64,000 nucleotides of DNA, taken from NCBI GenBank assembly GCA_036337295.1, contig JAYZEN010000009.1:359707-423706 (forward strand), in the 5' to 3' direction. This document shows, in pieces, positions 51,838 through 61,032 of this stretch (position 1 is its first letter; each line of letters starts with the position of its first letter). Source of the DNA: Ketobacter sp036337295. Lineage in GTDB: Bacteria; Pseudomonadota; Gammaproteobacteria; Pseudomonadales; Ketobacteraceae. The translations under genes and the position numbers were made by a program. The notes beneath the pieces were generated by a model. It did not search any database. It was not told the DNA's origin and saw only the letters and a list, made by a program, of their open reading frames with translations.

Positions 51838-53040
51838 TTATTTCAGTTCAGCGGAAGAAAGGTTCAGCAGACGTCGGGCGACGATCAGTTGCTGAATTTG
51901 TTGGGTGCCTTCAAAGATGTCCAGGATCTTGGAATCACGGCACCATTTTTCCAACAACTCATCTTCCCCATACCCCAGACCGGCACAGAGCTCGACGCAC
52001 TTCAGGGTGATGGCGTTGCAGCTGCGCCCGGCCTTGGCCTTGGCCATGGAGGCTTCCATGGAGTTGGGCTTGCCGTTATCCGCCATCCAGGCCGCTTGCA
52101 GGGTCAACAGGCGGGCCGCTTCCCAATCCGCTTCCATACGATAGATTTCCGCTGCAGCGGAGGAAACGGAATTAATGGGGGCAGAGTAATCGAGCAGGGT
52201 GTGCTCCTGCAGCAGCTCTTTGGTTCGATCCAGAGCGGCCTTGGCCACACCCACCGCCATGGCAGCCACCAGCGGCCGGGTGTTGTCGAAGGTCTGCATG
52301 ACACCGCCGAAACCTTTTTTGGTGTCGATCTCGGGATTGCCCAACAGATTGCTTTTATGAACGCGGCAATCCGTAAACGAGATGGCGGCCGTGTCCGATG
52401 CCTTGATGCCCAGCTTGTGTTCCAGGCGCGTCACCTCCATGCCGGGCGTGCCCCGTTCCACCGCAAAGGATTTGATGGCTGCGCGGCCGATGCTTTTATC
52501 CAGAGTGGCCCACACGACGATGATGTCGGCACGGGAACCGGCCGTCACGTAGATCTTCTCCCCATTCAGCACATAATAGTCCCCGTCCTGTTTGGCGGTG
52601 GTACTGATGTTGGCGGAGTCGGACCCGGTGCCCGGCTCAGTGATGGCCATGGCGGCCCACTTGCCCTGGAAACGCTTCGATTGTTCCGCGTTGGCCACTG
52701 CCCCGATGGCAGCGTTGCCCAGGCCCTGGCGGGGCAGGGTCAGCAACAGCCCCACATCGCCCCAGCAGAATCCCTGAATGCCCACACAGGCGGCCATATT
52801 GGCCCCATTGCGCACACCGGCGTTCTCATCCTTTTTCTGCTTGGACTGGTCGGCACCCACGCCGGCACCGCCTTCGCCGTCGTTCATGCCGTCCAGCATG
52901 GACGCCACCAGGTCCAGTTCCTTGGGATACTCATGTTCCGCCAGATCGTACTTACGCGAAATCGGACGCAGCATTTCCACTGACAGGTTGGTGGCCATGT
53001 CACCCAGGACTTTCAGTTTCTTCGGTAATTCAAGATACAT
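51838..53040 (-). CDS. Acyl-CoA dehydrogenase, catalytic type
   Basis: A 400-residue FAD acyl-CoA dehydrogenase for the first oxidation step of acyl-CoA breakdown. FAD-binding AMAITEPGTGSDSANIST, IYVTAGSRAD, and FDNTRPLVAAMAVG are intact. The catalytic Glu is at 377 in ILDIFEGTQQIQQL, the medium-chain-type position. It lies 58 bases downstream of a second dehydrogenase gene on the same strand, so the two are probably co-transcribed and may form a mixed oligomer. A Gly/Asp-rich loop at ~50-70 (GMNDGEGGAGVGADQ) is slightly unusual. Confidence 0.92.
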   Translation of the reverse strand: MYLELPKKLKVLGDMATNLSVEMLRPISRKYDLAEHEYPKELDLVASMLDGMNDGEGGAGVGADQSKQKKDENAGVRNGANMAACVGIQGFCWGDVGLLLTLPRQGLGNAAIGAVANAEQSKRFQGKWAAMAITEPGTGSDSANISTTAKQDGDYYVLNGEKIYVTAGSRADIIVVWATLDKSIGRAAIKSFAVERGTPGMEVTRLEHKLGIKASDTAAISFTDCRVHKSNLLGNPEIDTKKGFGGVMQTFDNTRPLVAAMAVGVAKAALDRTKELLQEHTLLDYSAPINSVSSAAAEIYRMEADWEAARLLTLQAAWMADNGKPNSMEASMAKAKAGRSCNAITLKCVELCAGLGYGEDELLEKWCRDSKILDIFEGTQQIQQLIVARRLLNLSSAELK

Positions 53041-53098
53041 AATCAGTTCACCCTTTATCTGTTGTGGCAGATATCGTCTGTGGCAAGGTTCAGTTCGA

Positions 53099-54406
53099 TC
53101 AGAGGTGGAGGCCGCCGTCCATCACGGCAATCGCGCGCAGGTCGCGATACCAGAGTTCAACCGGGTGCTCTTTGGTGAATCCGTGCCCGCCCAGCAGCTG
53201 GACACCGTTGGTGCCGATCTCCATGGCCTTATCGGCGCAGATCACCCGCGCCAGGTAGGCTTCCCGGGCGAAGGGCTTGCCCCGTTCCGCCAGGGCCACG
53301 GCACGCTGGGTCATCAGGCGCATGGCATTCAGTTCAATGCCGATGTTGGCAATCATAAAGGCCACGGATTGGCGGTGGCTGATGGGCTCGCCGAACGCTA
53401 TCCGCTCGTTACAATAGGGAATGGCGTAATCCAGCACCGCCTGGGCGGTGCCCAGGGCCAGGGAACACCACCCCAGGCGGGCCATGTTGATGAACGCCTC
53501 GTAGTCGAAGTCATCGTCACCCAGCAAGGCGTCTTTGCCCACGCGCACCTGCGCCAGCGCCAGGTCTCCCATGCCGGCAGCCCGGATACCCATATTGGGC
53601 TTGCGGGCGATGCTGACGCCCTCCGTGCCACTTTCCACCAGGAACAGTCGGGGTTTGCCATTCAGGCTGGCTGCCACCAGGAACAACTCCGCTTTGTCGA
53701 TTAGCGGCACCATGGTTTTGGCACCATCCAACTGGTAGCCGTCCGCTTGTTCCACGGCGACGGTGGCCAGCTCATTGGCATTGAACAGGGGGCGTTTCTC
53801 GTTCACGGCGATGGCGGCCTGCAGGGTGTTCTCTTCCAGGAAGGCGGGTAGGTATCGGGATTGCTGGGCTGCGGTTCCCCACTGGGTGAGGGCATTGGCC
53901 ACACCGATGCTGGACAGAATCGCCACGGCCAGGCCCATATCGCCGTAGGCCAGATCCTCGGCGATCAGCATGCTGGTGACCGGGGAACGTTCCGTGGCCG
54001 CTCCGCCCAGGTTTTCAGGCACCGCAAAATACGCCAGACCCAGCTCGTTGGCCTGGGCCAGCAGTTCCGGCGAGAGGTTGCAATCCACGTCACTTTGGGA
54101 GGCGGCCGGCCGCAGCACTTCTGTGGCAAAAGCACGTACGCTGTCGCGCATCATCTGCTGTTCTTCGCTGATGGTGAGATCGAACTGGCTCTTGGGTTGG
54201 GGGGGGGCCTCCAGACGCTCTGGGCGCAGCAACTGGGTCACGCTCTTGAACTGGCGCGAAGCGGCCCCCAAGGCCTGAAAACCGGATTTGGTGCCCTGGT
54301 AGGTTAGTTTTTCGATGGTGGGGCGCAGACCCATCCTTTCCACCAGGGATGAACTGGCGATGCGACTCATGGTGGCCATGGCTAATCCGATTGGATCGCG
54401 ACTCAT
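53099..54406 (-). CDS. Acyl-CoA dehydrogenase paralogue lacking the usual catalytic Glu
   Basis: A 435-residue acyl-CoA dehydrogenase fold with a ~70-residue N-terminal extension. The domain is recognisable (LTISEEQQMMRDSVRAFATE, LGLAYFAVPENLGG, LGTAQAVLDYAIPYCNERIAFGEPI, GVQLLGGHGFTKEHPVELWYRDLRA). Where the catalytic Glu of medium-chain enzymes stands, it has Asp430 in VMDGG, near the C-terminus. At the alternative isovaleryl/long-chain position, by alignment on LG-AQAVLD, there is Ala in NMARLG. It could be a non-catalytic subunit for the neighbouring enzyme, as in alpha2-beta2 dehydrogenases of actinobacterial steroid degradation, or use Asp. First gene of the pair. Confidence 0.87.
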   Translation of the reverse strand: MSRDPIGLAMATMSRIASSSLVERMGLRPTIEKLTYQGTKSGFQALGAASRQFKSVTQLLRPERLEAPPQPKSQFDLTISEEQQMMRDSVRAFATEVLRPAASQSDVDCNLSPELLAQANELGLAYFAVPENLGGAATERSPVTSMLIAEDLAYGDMGLAVAILSSIGVANALTQWGTAAQQSRYLPAFLEENTLQAAIAVNEKRPLFNANELATVAVEQADGYQLDGAKTMVPLIDKAELFLVAASLNGKPRLFLVESGTEGVSIARKPNMGIRAAGMGDLALAQVRVGKDALLGDDDFDYEAFINMARLGWCSLALGTAQAVLDYAIPYCNERIAFGEPISHRQSVAFMIANIGIELNAMRLMTQRAVALAERGKPFAREAYLARVICADKAMEIGTNGVQLLGGHGFTKEHPVELWYRDLRAIAVMDGGLHL

Positions 54407-54630
54407 TGGCTTCTCCTCATTAATGTCCTGCTGGGTATGTCATTGTTATGGATAATGATCTGATGATGCTCATATCAGAGTAGTAAAGCATTGGCATTGT
54501 AACGGCGGTTGAGGGGCAATTTAGTCAATCTGGCGATGAAGCCCGGTCTGATGGCCGTTCCTGCAACACGACTCATTATTTGTAAGAAATTTATGTAAAA
54601 TCCTGGCCTTACCCCTAAACGGATCGTGTT

Positions 54631-55170
54631 ATGGCAAACCGCAGTTTTCTCAGCCGAGTGGTCAGTCGGATCAACCGCTCCCCGGAGCAGGTCCGACCCC
54701 GGGCGCTCACCCTGATTTACGGCAGGGCGGTGCGATTTGCCGGTATGGCAGGGGTCAAGGTGGAGTTTCTATCCCATTCCCGGGCGGTTCTCAGTTTGCG
54801 CAATCGCAAGCGGGTGCAGAACCACCTGGGGACCATCCATGCGGCGGCTGTTGGGCTGTTGGCGGAATCGGCCAGCGGCCTGGTGGTGGGTATGCATGTG
54901 CCCGATTCCCGGGTGGTGGTCTTAAAAACCCTGCATCTGGATTTCCTGAAACGGGTCAGTGGCAACCTTAAAGCCACCGCCAGCCTGGCGCAGGTGCAGA
55001 TCGATCAGATCCAGACTCAGGAACGGGGTGAGGTGGTGGTCGTGGTTCAGCTTACCGACGACAAAGGACTGGCCCCTGCTCAATGCGAGGCGGTGTGGAG
55101 CTGGGCCCCCAAAGTGCGGGCCACCCGCGCAGAGCAGCTGCGCAACCTGGCAAGCCAGCGCTCAGCGTGA
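54631..55170 (+). CDS. DUF4442 hotdog-fold protein
   Basis: A 179-residue protein of the DUF4442 group related to PaaI-type thioesterases. Hotdog features include NRKRVQNHLGTIHAAAVGLLAESASGLVVG (the long central helix with preceding HLGTIH) and later beta strands (VVVVVQLTDD). It likely acts on acyl-CoA or another thioester, which suits the neighbouring acyl-CoA dehydrogenases. Its last nine bases overlap the end of the convergent EamA gene. Confidence 0.85.
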   Translation: MANRSFLSRVVSRINRSPEQVRPRALTLIYGRAVRFAGMAGVKVEFLSHSRAVLSLRNRKRVQNHLGTIHAAAVGLLAESASGLVVGMHVPDSRVVVLKTLHLDFLKRVSGNLKATASLAQVQIDQIQTQERGEVVVVVQLTDDKGLAPAQCEAVWSWAPKVRATRAEQLRNLASQRSA

Positions 55171-56004
55171 TTTCATATTCAGAATACCGGCACCGATAAT
55201 AAGGGCACTGCCAATCAGAGTGGTGATCACCAGCACTTCATCCCAGAACATCCAGCCAAATACCGCGGCGTAGATTACCGTGGAATAGGTGAAAGGTCCC
55301 ACCTGCCCGGGGTTGGCCACTTGGTACGCCCGAGTCATCAGCAGCTGGCCCACGGTTCCGGTAAGACCGATGGCGGCCAGCCAGGGCAGGGTGGATAACG
55401 CCGGGGTTTGCCAATCCCAGATCAATGGCACGCCGGACACCAGGGTCGCCAGCAAACCAAAATAGAACACTACCCGATAGCCGGGTTCGGTGACGGTCAT
55501 TTTGCGAATGGCGACTTTGGCCACACTGGCCAGGGCGGCTGCGGCCACCCCGATCAGCGCTACCGGCTGAAAGGTGTCGCTGCCCGGGCGTAGCACGAAC
55601 ACCACGCCAACAAAGCCAATGGCAATGGCCCACAGGGTCTTGTGATTGATGCGCTCCCCTAACCAGATTAGCGTGATGATGGGCAGGAAAAAGGGTGACG
55701 ACAGCTTCACCAGGGCCGCTTCTGCCAGGGGCAGATGAGTGATCACATAGAAATAACCGTACATGGCGGCCACCCCTACAATGGAGCGGATCACATGCAG
55801 GCCCAGTTGATCGGTTTTCAGGTTGTGCCAACCCTGGTGCGTAATGATGGGCAGGAGGAAGAACAGGCCAAACAGATTGCGGGCGAACACCAGCATGCCA
55901 TGGGAAACCTCGGGGGAGATAAGCTTGATCAGGGCGGCCATCACGGCAAGCATGAATTCGGCCGTTAACAGGAGGATGGCCCCCCTGCGTAAATCGTTGG
56001 ACAT
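55162..56004 (-). CDS. EamA/DMT-family transporter
   Basis: A 280-residue drug/metabolite transporter with ten predicted helices in two EamA repeats (start AILLLTAEFMLAVMAALIKL; middle LPLAEAALVKLSSPFFLPIITLIWLGERI; second repeat GTVGQLLMTRAYQVANPGQVGPFTYSTVIYAAVFGWMFWDE). The LSSPFFLPIITLIWLGE helix end is a family hallmark. Substrate unknown. It overlaps the DUF4442 gene tail by nine bases, convergently. Confidence 0.9.
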   Translation of the reverse strand: MSNDLRRGAILLLTAEFMLAVMAALIKLISPEVSHGMLVFARNLFGLFFLLPIITHQGWHNLKTDQLGLHVIRSIVGVAAMYGYFYVITHLPLAEAALVKLSSPFFLPIITLIWLGERINHKTLWAIAIGFVGVVFVLRPGSDTFQPVALIGVAAAALASVAKVAIRKMTVTEPGYRVVFYFGLLATLVSGVPLIWDWQTPALSTLPWLAAIGLTGTVGQLLMTRAYQVANPGQVGPFTYSTVIYAAVFGWMFWDEVLVITTLIGSALIIGAGILNMKSR

Positions 56005-56061
56005 GTACTGGCTCTTGGGAAAAATGCCAGTATATAAAGGGAAAAGAATACTGTCAGTGGG

Positions 56062-56616
56062 TCAGCCGAATTTTTCCACCCGGTAACGTTGGATTCGAAG
56101 TCGGTTGCTCCAATAGTCCTGGGGCAGCCCGGCCTTGTTTTTCAGGTGCGCCAGAAACGCCGCGGGGGAGGGGAGTTGATCCCACACCTGGGGCAGGAAT
56201 GTGGCGCGGTGAACACCTTCCTCCAGAATGATTCCGTCTTCGCCGGGTTTGAGCTGCCGCAACAGATCCGCCTCATCCTTGCATTGAATCTCCTCCGCGG
56301 GTGACAGCACGGACACCTGCAGGCCCAGGGCGGTCAGTTCCTGTTGCTGGAGCGGGGTAAATCTGCTGTCGTGGAAGGCGGCGGCATAGGCGTTATGGGC
56401 CACATCTTCTGCCAGGGGGCGATGCGCCTGCAGGCTGCCGATGCAACCCCGTAACGCGCCGTCCAGTTCCAGCGTGACAAAACTGGCCCCCGGCTCCCGC
56501 AGCGCCGGACTCAGGGGTTCAAGCGTTGCGAGCGGTCCACCCTGCGCCAAACCGTGTCGGATGGAAGCCCAGGCCAGTTCGATGAGCCTTTGCTGGTCCG
56601 CTGCGGACAACCTCAT
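56062..56616 (-). CDS. amrA: AMMECR1-domain protein (AmmeMemoRadiSam system protein A)
   Basis: A 184-residue AMMECR1-family protein. The core signature LRGCIGSLQAHRPLAEDV is clear, as are NAYAAAFHDSRFTPL, LGLQVSVLSP, GIILEEGVHRATFLPQVWDQLPSP and LRIQRYRVEKF. AMMECR1 and MEMO1 proteins co-occur with a radical SAM enzyme in the AmmeMemoRadiSam system, whose reaction is not known to me. Its ATG overlaps the MEMO1 stop by four bases (ATGA), so the two are co-translated. No radical SAM gene lies next to them here. Confidence 0.92.
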   Translation of the reverse strand: MRLSAADQQRLIELAWASIRHGLAQGGPLATLEPLSPALREPGASFVTLELDGALRGCIGSLQAHRPLAEDVAHNAYAAAFHDSRFTPLQQQELTALGLQVSVLSPAEEIQCKDEADLLRQLKPGEDGIILEEGVHRATFLPQVWDQLPSPAAFLAHLKNKAGLPQDYWSNRLRIQRYRVEKFG

Positions 56617-57458
56617 GTGCTTTCCCAGAATCCCCAGGCGCCGTAACCCACCACCCGCTCATGGTCGCCGGAGGTGTCGCCTGAATTGCACAGGGCCAGG
56701 GTGTGCACCTGCAACCTTTTTTGAGCGGCAACTTCCAACAGCCCTTTGACCGGATTGCGGCCGCAGGCTTGTTCAAACCCGATGGCGTCCGGCAGCAGCC
56801 GTTCAATCGCGTCGCAGGTAGCCGTGTCCAGCCGTTGTGCAGTCTGGTAATCATGGTAGTGACTGAGGTCAGAACTGATCACGAACAGGGTCGACTCGTC
56901 GCCCCACAGGCGTTCGATCACCCGTGCCACGGTCGTGGTATCGGCATCCCCCACCACCAACGGCACCAGCTTGAAATCAGCGAGGGTCTTTTGCAGAAAC
57001 GGCAGTTGAACTTCCAGGCTGTGTTCCTGTTCGTGAGCGCGATCCAGCAACCCCACGTCCGGCAGATCGGAAATGGCCACCAACGCGGAATGGTCCACCG
57101 GTACGTCCCCCAGAGGCGTGCGAAAATAATCTGAACTGCAGAACGCGATGCCTTTGAAACCGACCCTGTGTGATGGGCCCAGCAGAACCACCCGCCGAAT
57201 GTGTTGGTTGGGTAACAGCAATGCATGGAAAGCCTGTGCAGCGGTTGCGCCGGAGTACTGATAACCCGCATGGGGGACGATGATGGCTTTGGGTGTCTTT
57301 TGCTGCGGCGCCGTTAAATGCAGTGCGGAATCATTCTTGTTTACAGTCGCGCTCGATAAGTATTTCTCAATGGCGTTCGCCAGCGCTTTTTCATTACCTG
57401 GATAAAATAACCCGGCAACCGCTGGATTTCGTATCGATGTCATCATCTTTGCCTTCAT
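56613..57458 (-). CDS. amrB: MEMO1-family protein (AmmeMemoRadiSam system protein B)
   Basis: A 281-residue MEMO1 protein related in fold to class III extradiol dioxygenases. Landmarks: RNPAVAGLFYPGN, IIVPHAGYQYSGATAAQAF (first His), VVLLGPSHRVGF, EQEHSLEVQLPFLQ, FVISSDLSHYHDY and the late ALCNSGDTSGDHERVVGYGAW. His residues of the putative metal site (PHAGY, GPSH, SHY) are present. The N-terminal Met is uncertain among 57458 and two ATGs 12-15 bases downstream. Divergent from fieF. Confidence 0.92.
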   Translation of the reverse strand: MKAKMMTSIRNPAVAGLFYPGNEKALANAIEKYLSSATVNKNDSALHLTAPQQKTPKAIIVPHAGYQYSGATAAQAFHALLLPNQHIRRVVLLGPSHRVGFKGIAFCSSDYFRTPLGDVPVDHSALVAISDLPDVGLLDRAHEQEHSLEVQLPFLQKTLADFKLVPLVVGDADTTTVARVIERLWGDESTLFVISSDLSHYHDYQTAQRLDTATCDAIERLLPDAIGFEQACGRNPVKGLLEVAAQKRLQVHTLALCNSGDTSGDHERVVGYGAWGFWEST

Positions 57459-57530
57459 ATCGGTTCAGGCCCACTGCGTCTTGTTTTATAATGGGGGGTG
57501 CAACCCGAATTTCAACCTCTCTGAGCCGTT

Positions 57531-58490
57531 ATGACATCAGCGTATTCCACCCAGGCTTCTGAACAGCGACTGCTAAAACTGGCAGCCAGCGCGTCTGTGC
57601 TCACGGCGGTGATCCTGTTGCTGGTGAAAGCCTATGCCTGGTGGGTATCCGGATCTGTCAGTGTGTTGGCCTCGTTAGCGGATTCCACCATCGACGCGCT
57701 GGCCTCCTGCGTGAACTTCCTGGCGGTTCGGTATGCGCTGCAACCGGCAGATGCGGAACACCGCTTTGGACACGGCAAAGCAGAGTCGCTGGCAGGGTTG
57801 GGGCAATCGCTGCTGATCATGGGCTCTGCCATTTACCTCCTGGTTCAGGCGATAGATCGTATGCTGCATCCACAGCCGTTGCAGCAATTGGATGTGGCAG
57901 TGGGCGTCATGGGGTTTTCCATTGTGGCGACCCTGTGCCTGGTGCTGTACCAGCGTTGGGTGGTCAGCAAAACTCATTCGGTGGCCATCAAAGCGGACTC
58001 ACTGCATTATGTGTCCGACCTGCTGACCAACCTGGGAATTGTTGTGGCATTGATACTGAGCCAGTTGGGTTGGAATCAGTTTGATCCGCTGCTGGCGATC
58101 GCGATTTCCGTCTATATATTCTATACCGCCATTATGATCTGGAACGAATCCATTCAGCACTTGCTGGATCGGGAGTTACCTGAGGACGAACAGCAGAAAA
58201 TTGTGAATATTGCGTTGAGTCATGTGGAGGTGCTGGGGGTGCATGAACTGCGTACCCGTCAATCCGGCCGGGTCAAAATCATTCAGCTGCATCTGGAATT
58301 GGATGGCAACATGCCACTATGGCAGGCCCACGATATTTGTGATGAAGTGGAGCGGGAAATCCGGGAGGCATTTCCCGCTGCGGATGTGTTGCTGCATCAG
58401 GACCCGTTTCGAGCGGACCCTGATGCGCGCCCGCTAAGGCGCTCAAAGTCGATCAGGGCGTTGCGAGCTTCAAAATATCCAGTGCGCTGA
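57531..58490 (+). CDS. fieF: Cation diffusion facilitator FieF
   Basis: A 319-residue CDF transporter for Fe2+/Zn2+ efflux in exchange for protons. Six helices; metal site A is Asp-x3-Asp in LADSTIDALAS (TM2) and His-x3-Asp in DSLHYVSDLLTN (TM5), the FieF pattern. HRFGHGKAESLAGL precedes TM3. The C-terminal cytosolic domain (~215-295) has GVHELRTRQSGRVKIIQLHLELD and DVLLHQDPFR with the binuclear-site His. It has an extra basic tail (RPLRRSKSIRALRASK). Monocistronic, divergent from the MEMO1 gene. Confidence 0.93.
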   Translation: MTSAYSTQASEQRLLKLAASASVLTAVILLLVKAYAWWVSGSVSVLASLADSTIDALASCVNFLAVRYALQPADAEHRFGHGKAESLAGLGQSLLIMGSAIYLLVQAIDRMLHPQPLQQLDVAVGVMGFSIVATLCLVLYQRWVVSKTHSVAIKADSLHYVSDLLTNLGIVVALILSQLGWNQFDPLLAIAISVYIFYTAIMIWNESIQHLLDRELPEDEQQKIVNIALSHVEVLGVHELRTRQSGRVKIIQLHLELDGNMPLWQAHDICDEVEREIREAFPAADVLLHQDPFRADPDARPLRRSKSIRALRASKYPVR

Positions 58491-58580
58491 CCAAGCCGAC
58501 GATGCTCCTAAGATTGATGGTGGGTGTTGGTGTGAATCAAACAGCAGGTAGGCAATAATCCGGCAATAGGAGAGTGGGGA

Positions 58581-60134
58581 ATGCAGAAGGCCTGGATCAG
58601 CGCAATGCAGTTTCCCCATGAGACGTCACGGGTGGAATGGCGCGAAACCCACATCTCGCAGATTCTGTTGACCGGTGAGTGGGTCTATAAAATCAAGAAG
58701 CCGGTGAATTTCGGGTTTCTGGATTTCTCCACCCTGGCGCAACGCAAGCATTATTGTGAAGAAGAGCTGCGCTTGAACCGACGCTCGGCGCCGCATTTGT
58801 ACGAATCCGTTGTGCCACTTTTTAAGGATGGAGAAGATTACAATTTTTGCGGCAAAGGCGAGGTGATCGATTACGCCGTTAAGATGAAGCAGTTTGATCC
58901 AGATGCGTTGCTTTTGAATTCTCTGCCGGATCTGGCAGAGAACCATGATGTTTTTCAGGTGCTGGCCTTTGACCTGGCGGCATTTCATGATGGAGCGCAG
59001 CGCTGTGCTGATGAGCAGGCACATGGAGATGCGGAATCTGTCCTCTTTCCGGTGGAAGAGAATTTTCGACAGATTCTTCCCCGATTGCAGAACCCGGAAG
59101 ACATGGCTCGTTTAGACCGGATTCAGGACTGGAGCCAGGCGCAGTGCAAGGCGTTGCGTGCTGTGTTCACCCGGCGTAAACAAGAGGGCCGGATTCGTGA
59201 ATGCCACGGGGATCTGCATCTGGCCAATATCGCCTTGATTGAGAAGAAGCCGGTCCTGTTCGATTGCATAGAATTCAATGCGCGGTTTCGTTGGATTGAC
59301 GTAGCCAGCGATTTGGCCTTTCTCCTTATGGATCTGGAGATTCACGGCTATCCTGAGCAGGCCAACTGGGTTCTCAACTGTTATCTGGATTATTCTGCGG
59401 ATTATGAATTGCTGAGCGTTCTGACCTTTTATCAGGTATACCGGGCTATGGTACGGGCCAAGGTGGCAGTGTTGCGGAGGGAGCAGGCAACGCCAGAGGA
59501 AGCTGAGGGTTTGCTGCAGCAGTTCCGTCGTCATCTGGATTATGCTGAAACCGTGATTCAGCCTTCCAATGCTTACTTGGCCATCACCTGTGGCGTTTCC
59601 GGGTCAGGAAAAAGCACACTGGCCCGCCGGGTGGCAGCGCAGACCGGGGCAATTCATCTTAGATCCGATGTGGGCAGAAAGCAGATTGCAGGGCTCAAAC
59701 CATTGCAGAGCAGTGCCGCCATTGATCCGGACGACCCAGAGGCGTTGTACGCACATTCCTATACCGTACGAACCTTTCAACGCCTACAGCAATTGGCGCA
59801 ACACAGCATCGGGCTTCACTACCCCGTTATAGTGGATGCTACCTTCCTTAAACGTGTGGCGAGGGAACCATTCCACCAGTTGGCGCAGTCGGTGAATATC
59901 CCGTTTCATATTCTGTTTCTGGATCTTCCCGCAGCCCTGTTGCGGGAGCGCCTTACCCTGCGGCAACAGAAGAAAAACGATCCATCGGAGGCGGATGTGA
60001 CCGTGATGGAAAGGCAACTTGCAGAAAGGGAGGGCTTTACCTCCCAAGAGGAGGGATGGGTGATAAGGGTGGACGATGAGATTGGGTCGGTGGGATTTTC
60101 GTGGGACTGGAATACCGTTTTACGTTCGGGCTAA
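58581..60134 (+). CDS. Fused aminoglycoside-phosphotransferase-like kinase and P-loop AAA kinase
   Basis: A 517-residue two-domain protein. The N-terminal ~320 residues form an APH-type kinase fold: TGEWVYKIKKPVNFGFLDFST, the catalytic CHGDLHLANIAL near 210, and metal-binding LFDCIEFNARFRWIDVASDLAFL. The C-terminal ~190 residues hold a nucleoside-kinase-like P-loop domain: ITCGVSGSGKSTLARRVA (Walker A), HLRSDVGRKQ, VIVDATFLKRVARE and a later Arg-rich lid. The architecture is widespread in proteobacteria and its substrate is unknown, so it is not evidence for antibiotic resistance. AGGAGAGTGGGGA precedes ATG 58581. Last gene of the GC-rich part. Confidence 0.88.
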   Translation: MQKAWISAMQFPHETSRVEWRETHISQILLTGEWVYKIKKPVNFGFLDFSTLAQRKHYCEEELRLNRRSAPHLYESVVPLFKDGEDYNFCGKGEVIDYAVKMKQFDPDALLLNSLPDLAENHDVFQVLAFDLAAFHDGAQRCADEQAHGDAESVLFPVEENFRQILPRLQNPEDMARLDRIQDWSQAQCKALRAVFTRRKQEGRIRECHGDLHLANIALIEKKPVLFDCIEFNARFRWIDVASDLAFLLMDLEIHGYPEQANWVLNCYLDYSADYELLSVLTFYQVYRAMVRAKVAVLRREQATPEEAEGLLQQFRRHLDYAETVIQPSNAYLAITCGVSGSGKSTLARRVAAQTGAIHLRSDVGRKQIAGLKPLQSSAAIDPDDPEALYAHSYTVRTFQRLQQLAQHSIGLHYPVIVDATFLKRVAREPFHQLAQSVNIPFHILFLDLPAALLRERLTLRQQKKNDPSEADVTVMERQLAEREGFTSQEEGWVIRVDDEIGSVGFSWDWNTVLRSG

Positions 60135-60191
60135 ATCCGATGTGGTTGTGCTCCCGCAAGGAAACCTGATTGAGGGTATGCCTTTGTTCCC

Positions 60192-60704
60192 CTAGATGAT
60201 GCCTTTTTCAATTTTAGCTGCAAGGTCTTTTAATAGATCAAAAAACCCATGCTCAAAGAGGAATGAATCGGTAAAACTCATTTTCTTGGACGTATCCCAT
60301 TCGCTTTTGCGTGAGTGAGTGTATATCGTGTAGCCGGATTCCCTGTTGTCATCGGTGCCTAATCCCATTGCTCTGCTGATGCCCAGTTCCTCGCCATCTA
60401 CTATCTCTTCGTAGTGCCGAACAGCAGCTGGTAACCCTCCTTCATGGGAGAGTTTGAGAAACTTTTTTTCGATTGTGTTGACGATCCAGTTTATACCTGA
60501 TCTGGGGAATTCCAGCTGATGTGTTAGCCACTTCGATTCGCCCGTTTTTTTGTTTGTAAACAAATCACAAACGACAATAATGGCGTAGTCGTTCGGTGTA
60601 AGCACATAGTAGGTGGTTGTAGGGCTTCTGTTATCGCTTAAAGAGCCTGCTACGCTGGAGTTGTTGTCAATGCTGATTGGGTCAATCTCGTCAAAGGATC
60701 TCAT
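60192..60704 (-). CDS. Island protein, distant member of the four-copy family
   Basis: A 170-residue soluble protein of unknown function. ATG 60704 (MRSFDEID) is chosen for AAAGGAG upstream, although the frame stays open ~100 bases further. It shares the order of landmarks with the other island copies: FP...NWIVNTIEKKFLKLSHEGGLPA, then VDGEELG, GYTIYTHSR, and a C-terminal FGLL-like LLKDLAAKIEKGII. Compare GGLHAGAM, VDGEMLSVG, GYEITNWSR and LLELWKTLGEKYERGEI in the 61033 copy. Identity is low, so it is a diverged relative. AT-rich and on the same strand as the others. Confidence 0.72.
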   Translation of the reverse strand: MRSFDEIDPISIDNNSSVAGSLSDNRSPTTTYYVLTPNDYAIIVVCDLFTNKKTGESKWLTHQLEFPRSGINWIVNTIEKKFLKLSHEGGLPAAVRHYEEIVDGEELGISRAMGLGTDDNRESGYTIYTHSRKSEWDTSKKMSFTDSFLFEHGFFDLLKDLAAKIEKGII

Positions 60705-61032
60705 GTCTGCTTCTCCTTTAGTACATAAACAGGATGTTAAAGGGTGGTCGGCGTTTTTGTCGTATACAGCTTGCAGTGGGCAGCTTTGCTGCACGTAGCG
60801 ACGTAGGTTTTCTGATAGACCCCATTTGGTGATAGATGAAGATGGATGGGTCGCGACTCATATTTATTGTGAGTAATTCAAATCAAGATGGTGTTCAAAA
60901 CACTGTGTCAGCCTAGCTTCGTCATAAGCTGATGTGTTTCTCCAGCCAGTCCGGGAAGTGGGTTGTGAGCTGTGGCAGCGTCAGGTTCCAGTTCTGGAGG
61001 TGGTGTTCAGAATATAACAGTCAAAGGCCCTA
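60705..61032. other. Intergenic region in the island
   Basis: About 330 AT-rich bases. On the minus strand an open frame without ATG (reading ...WGLSENLRRYVQQSCP...) runs into the 60704 gene and could be a remnant of a longer upstream protein or an alternative N-terminus. Otherwise nothing was recognised. Confidence 0.45.

Noticed and set aside
58581..60134. Antibiotic resistance by the APH-like domain
   Set aside because: The APH-P-loop fusion is a widespread chromosomal architecture with unknown substrate; nothing links it to aminoglycosides.
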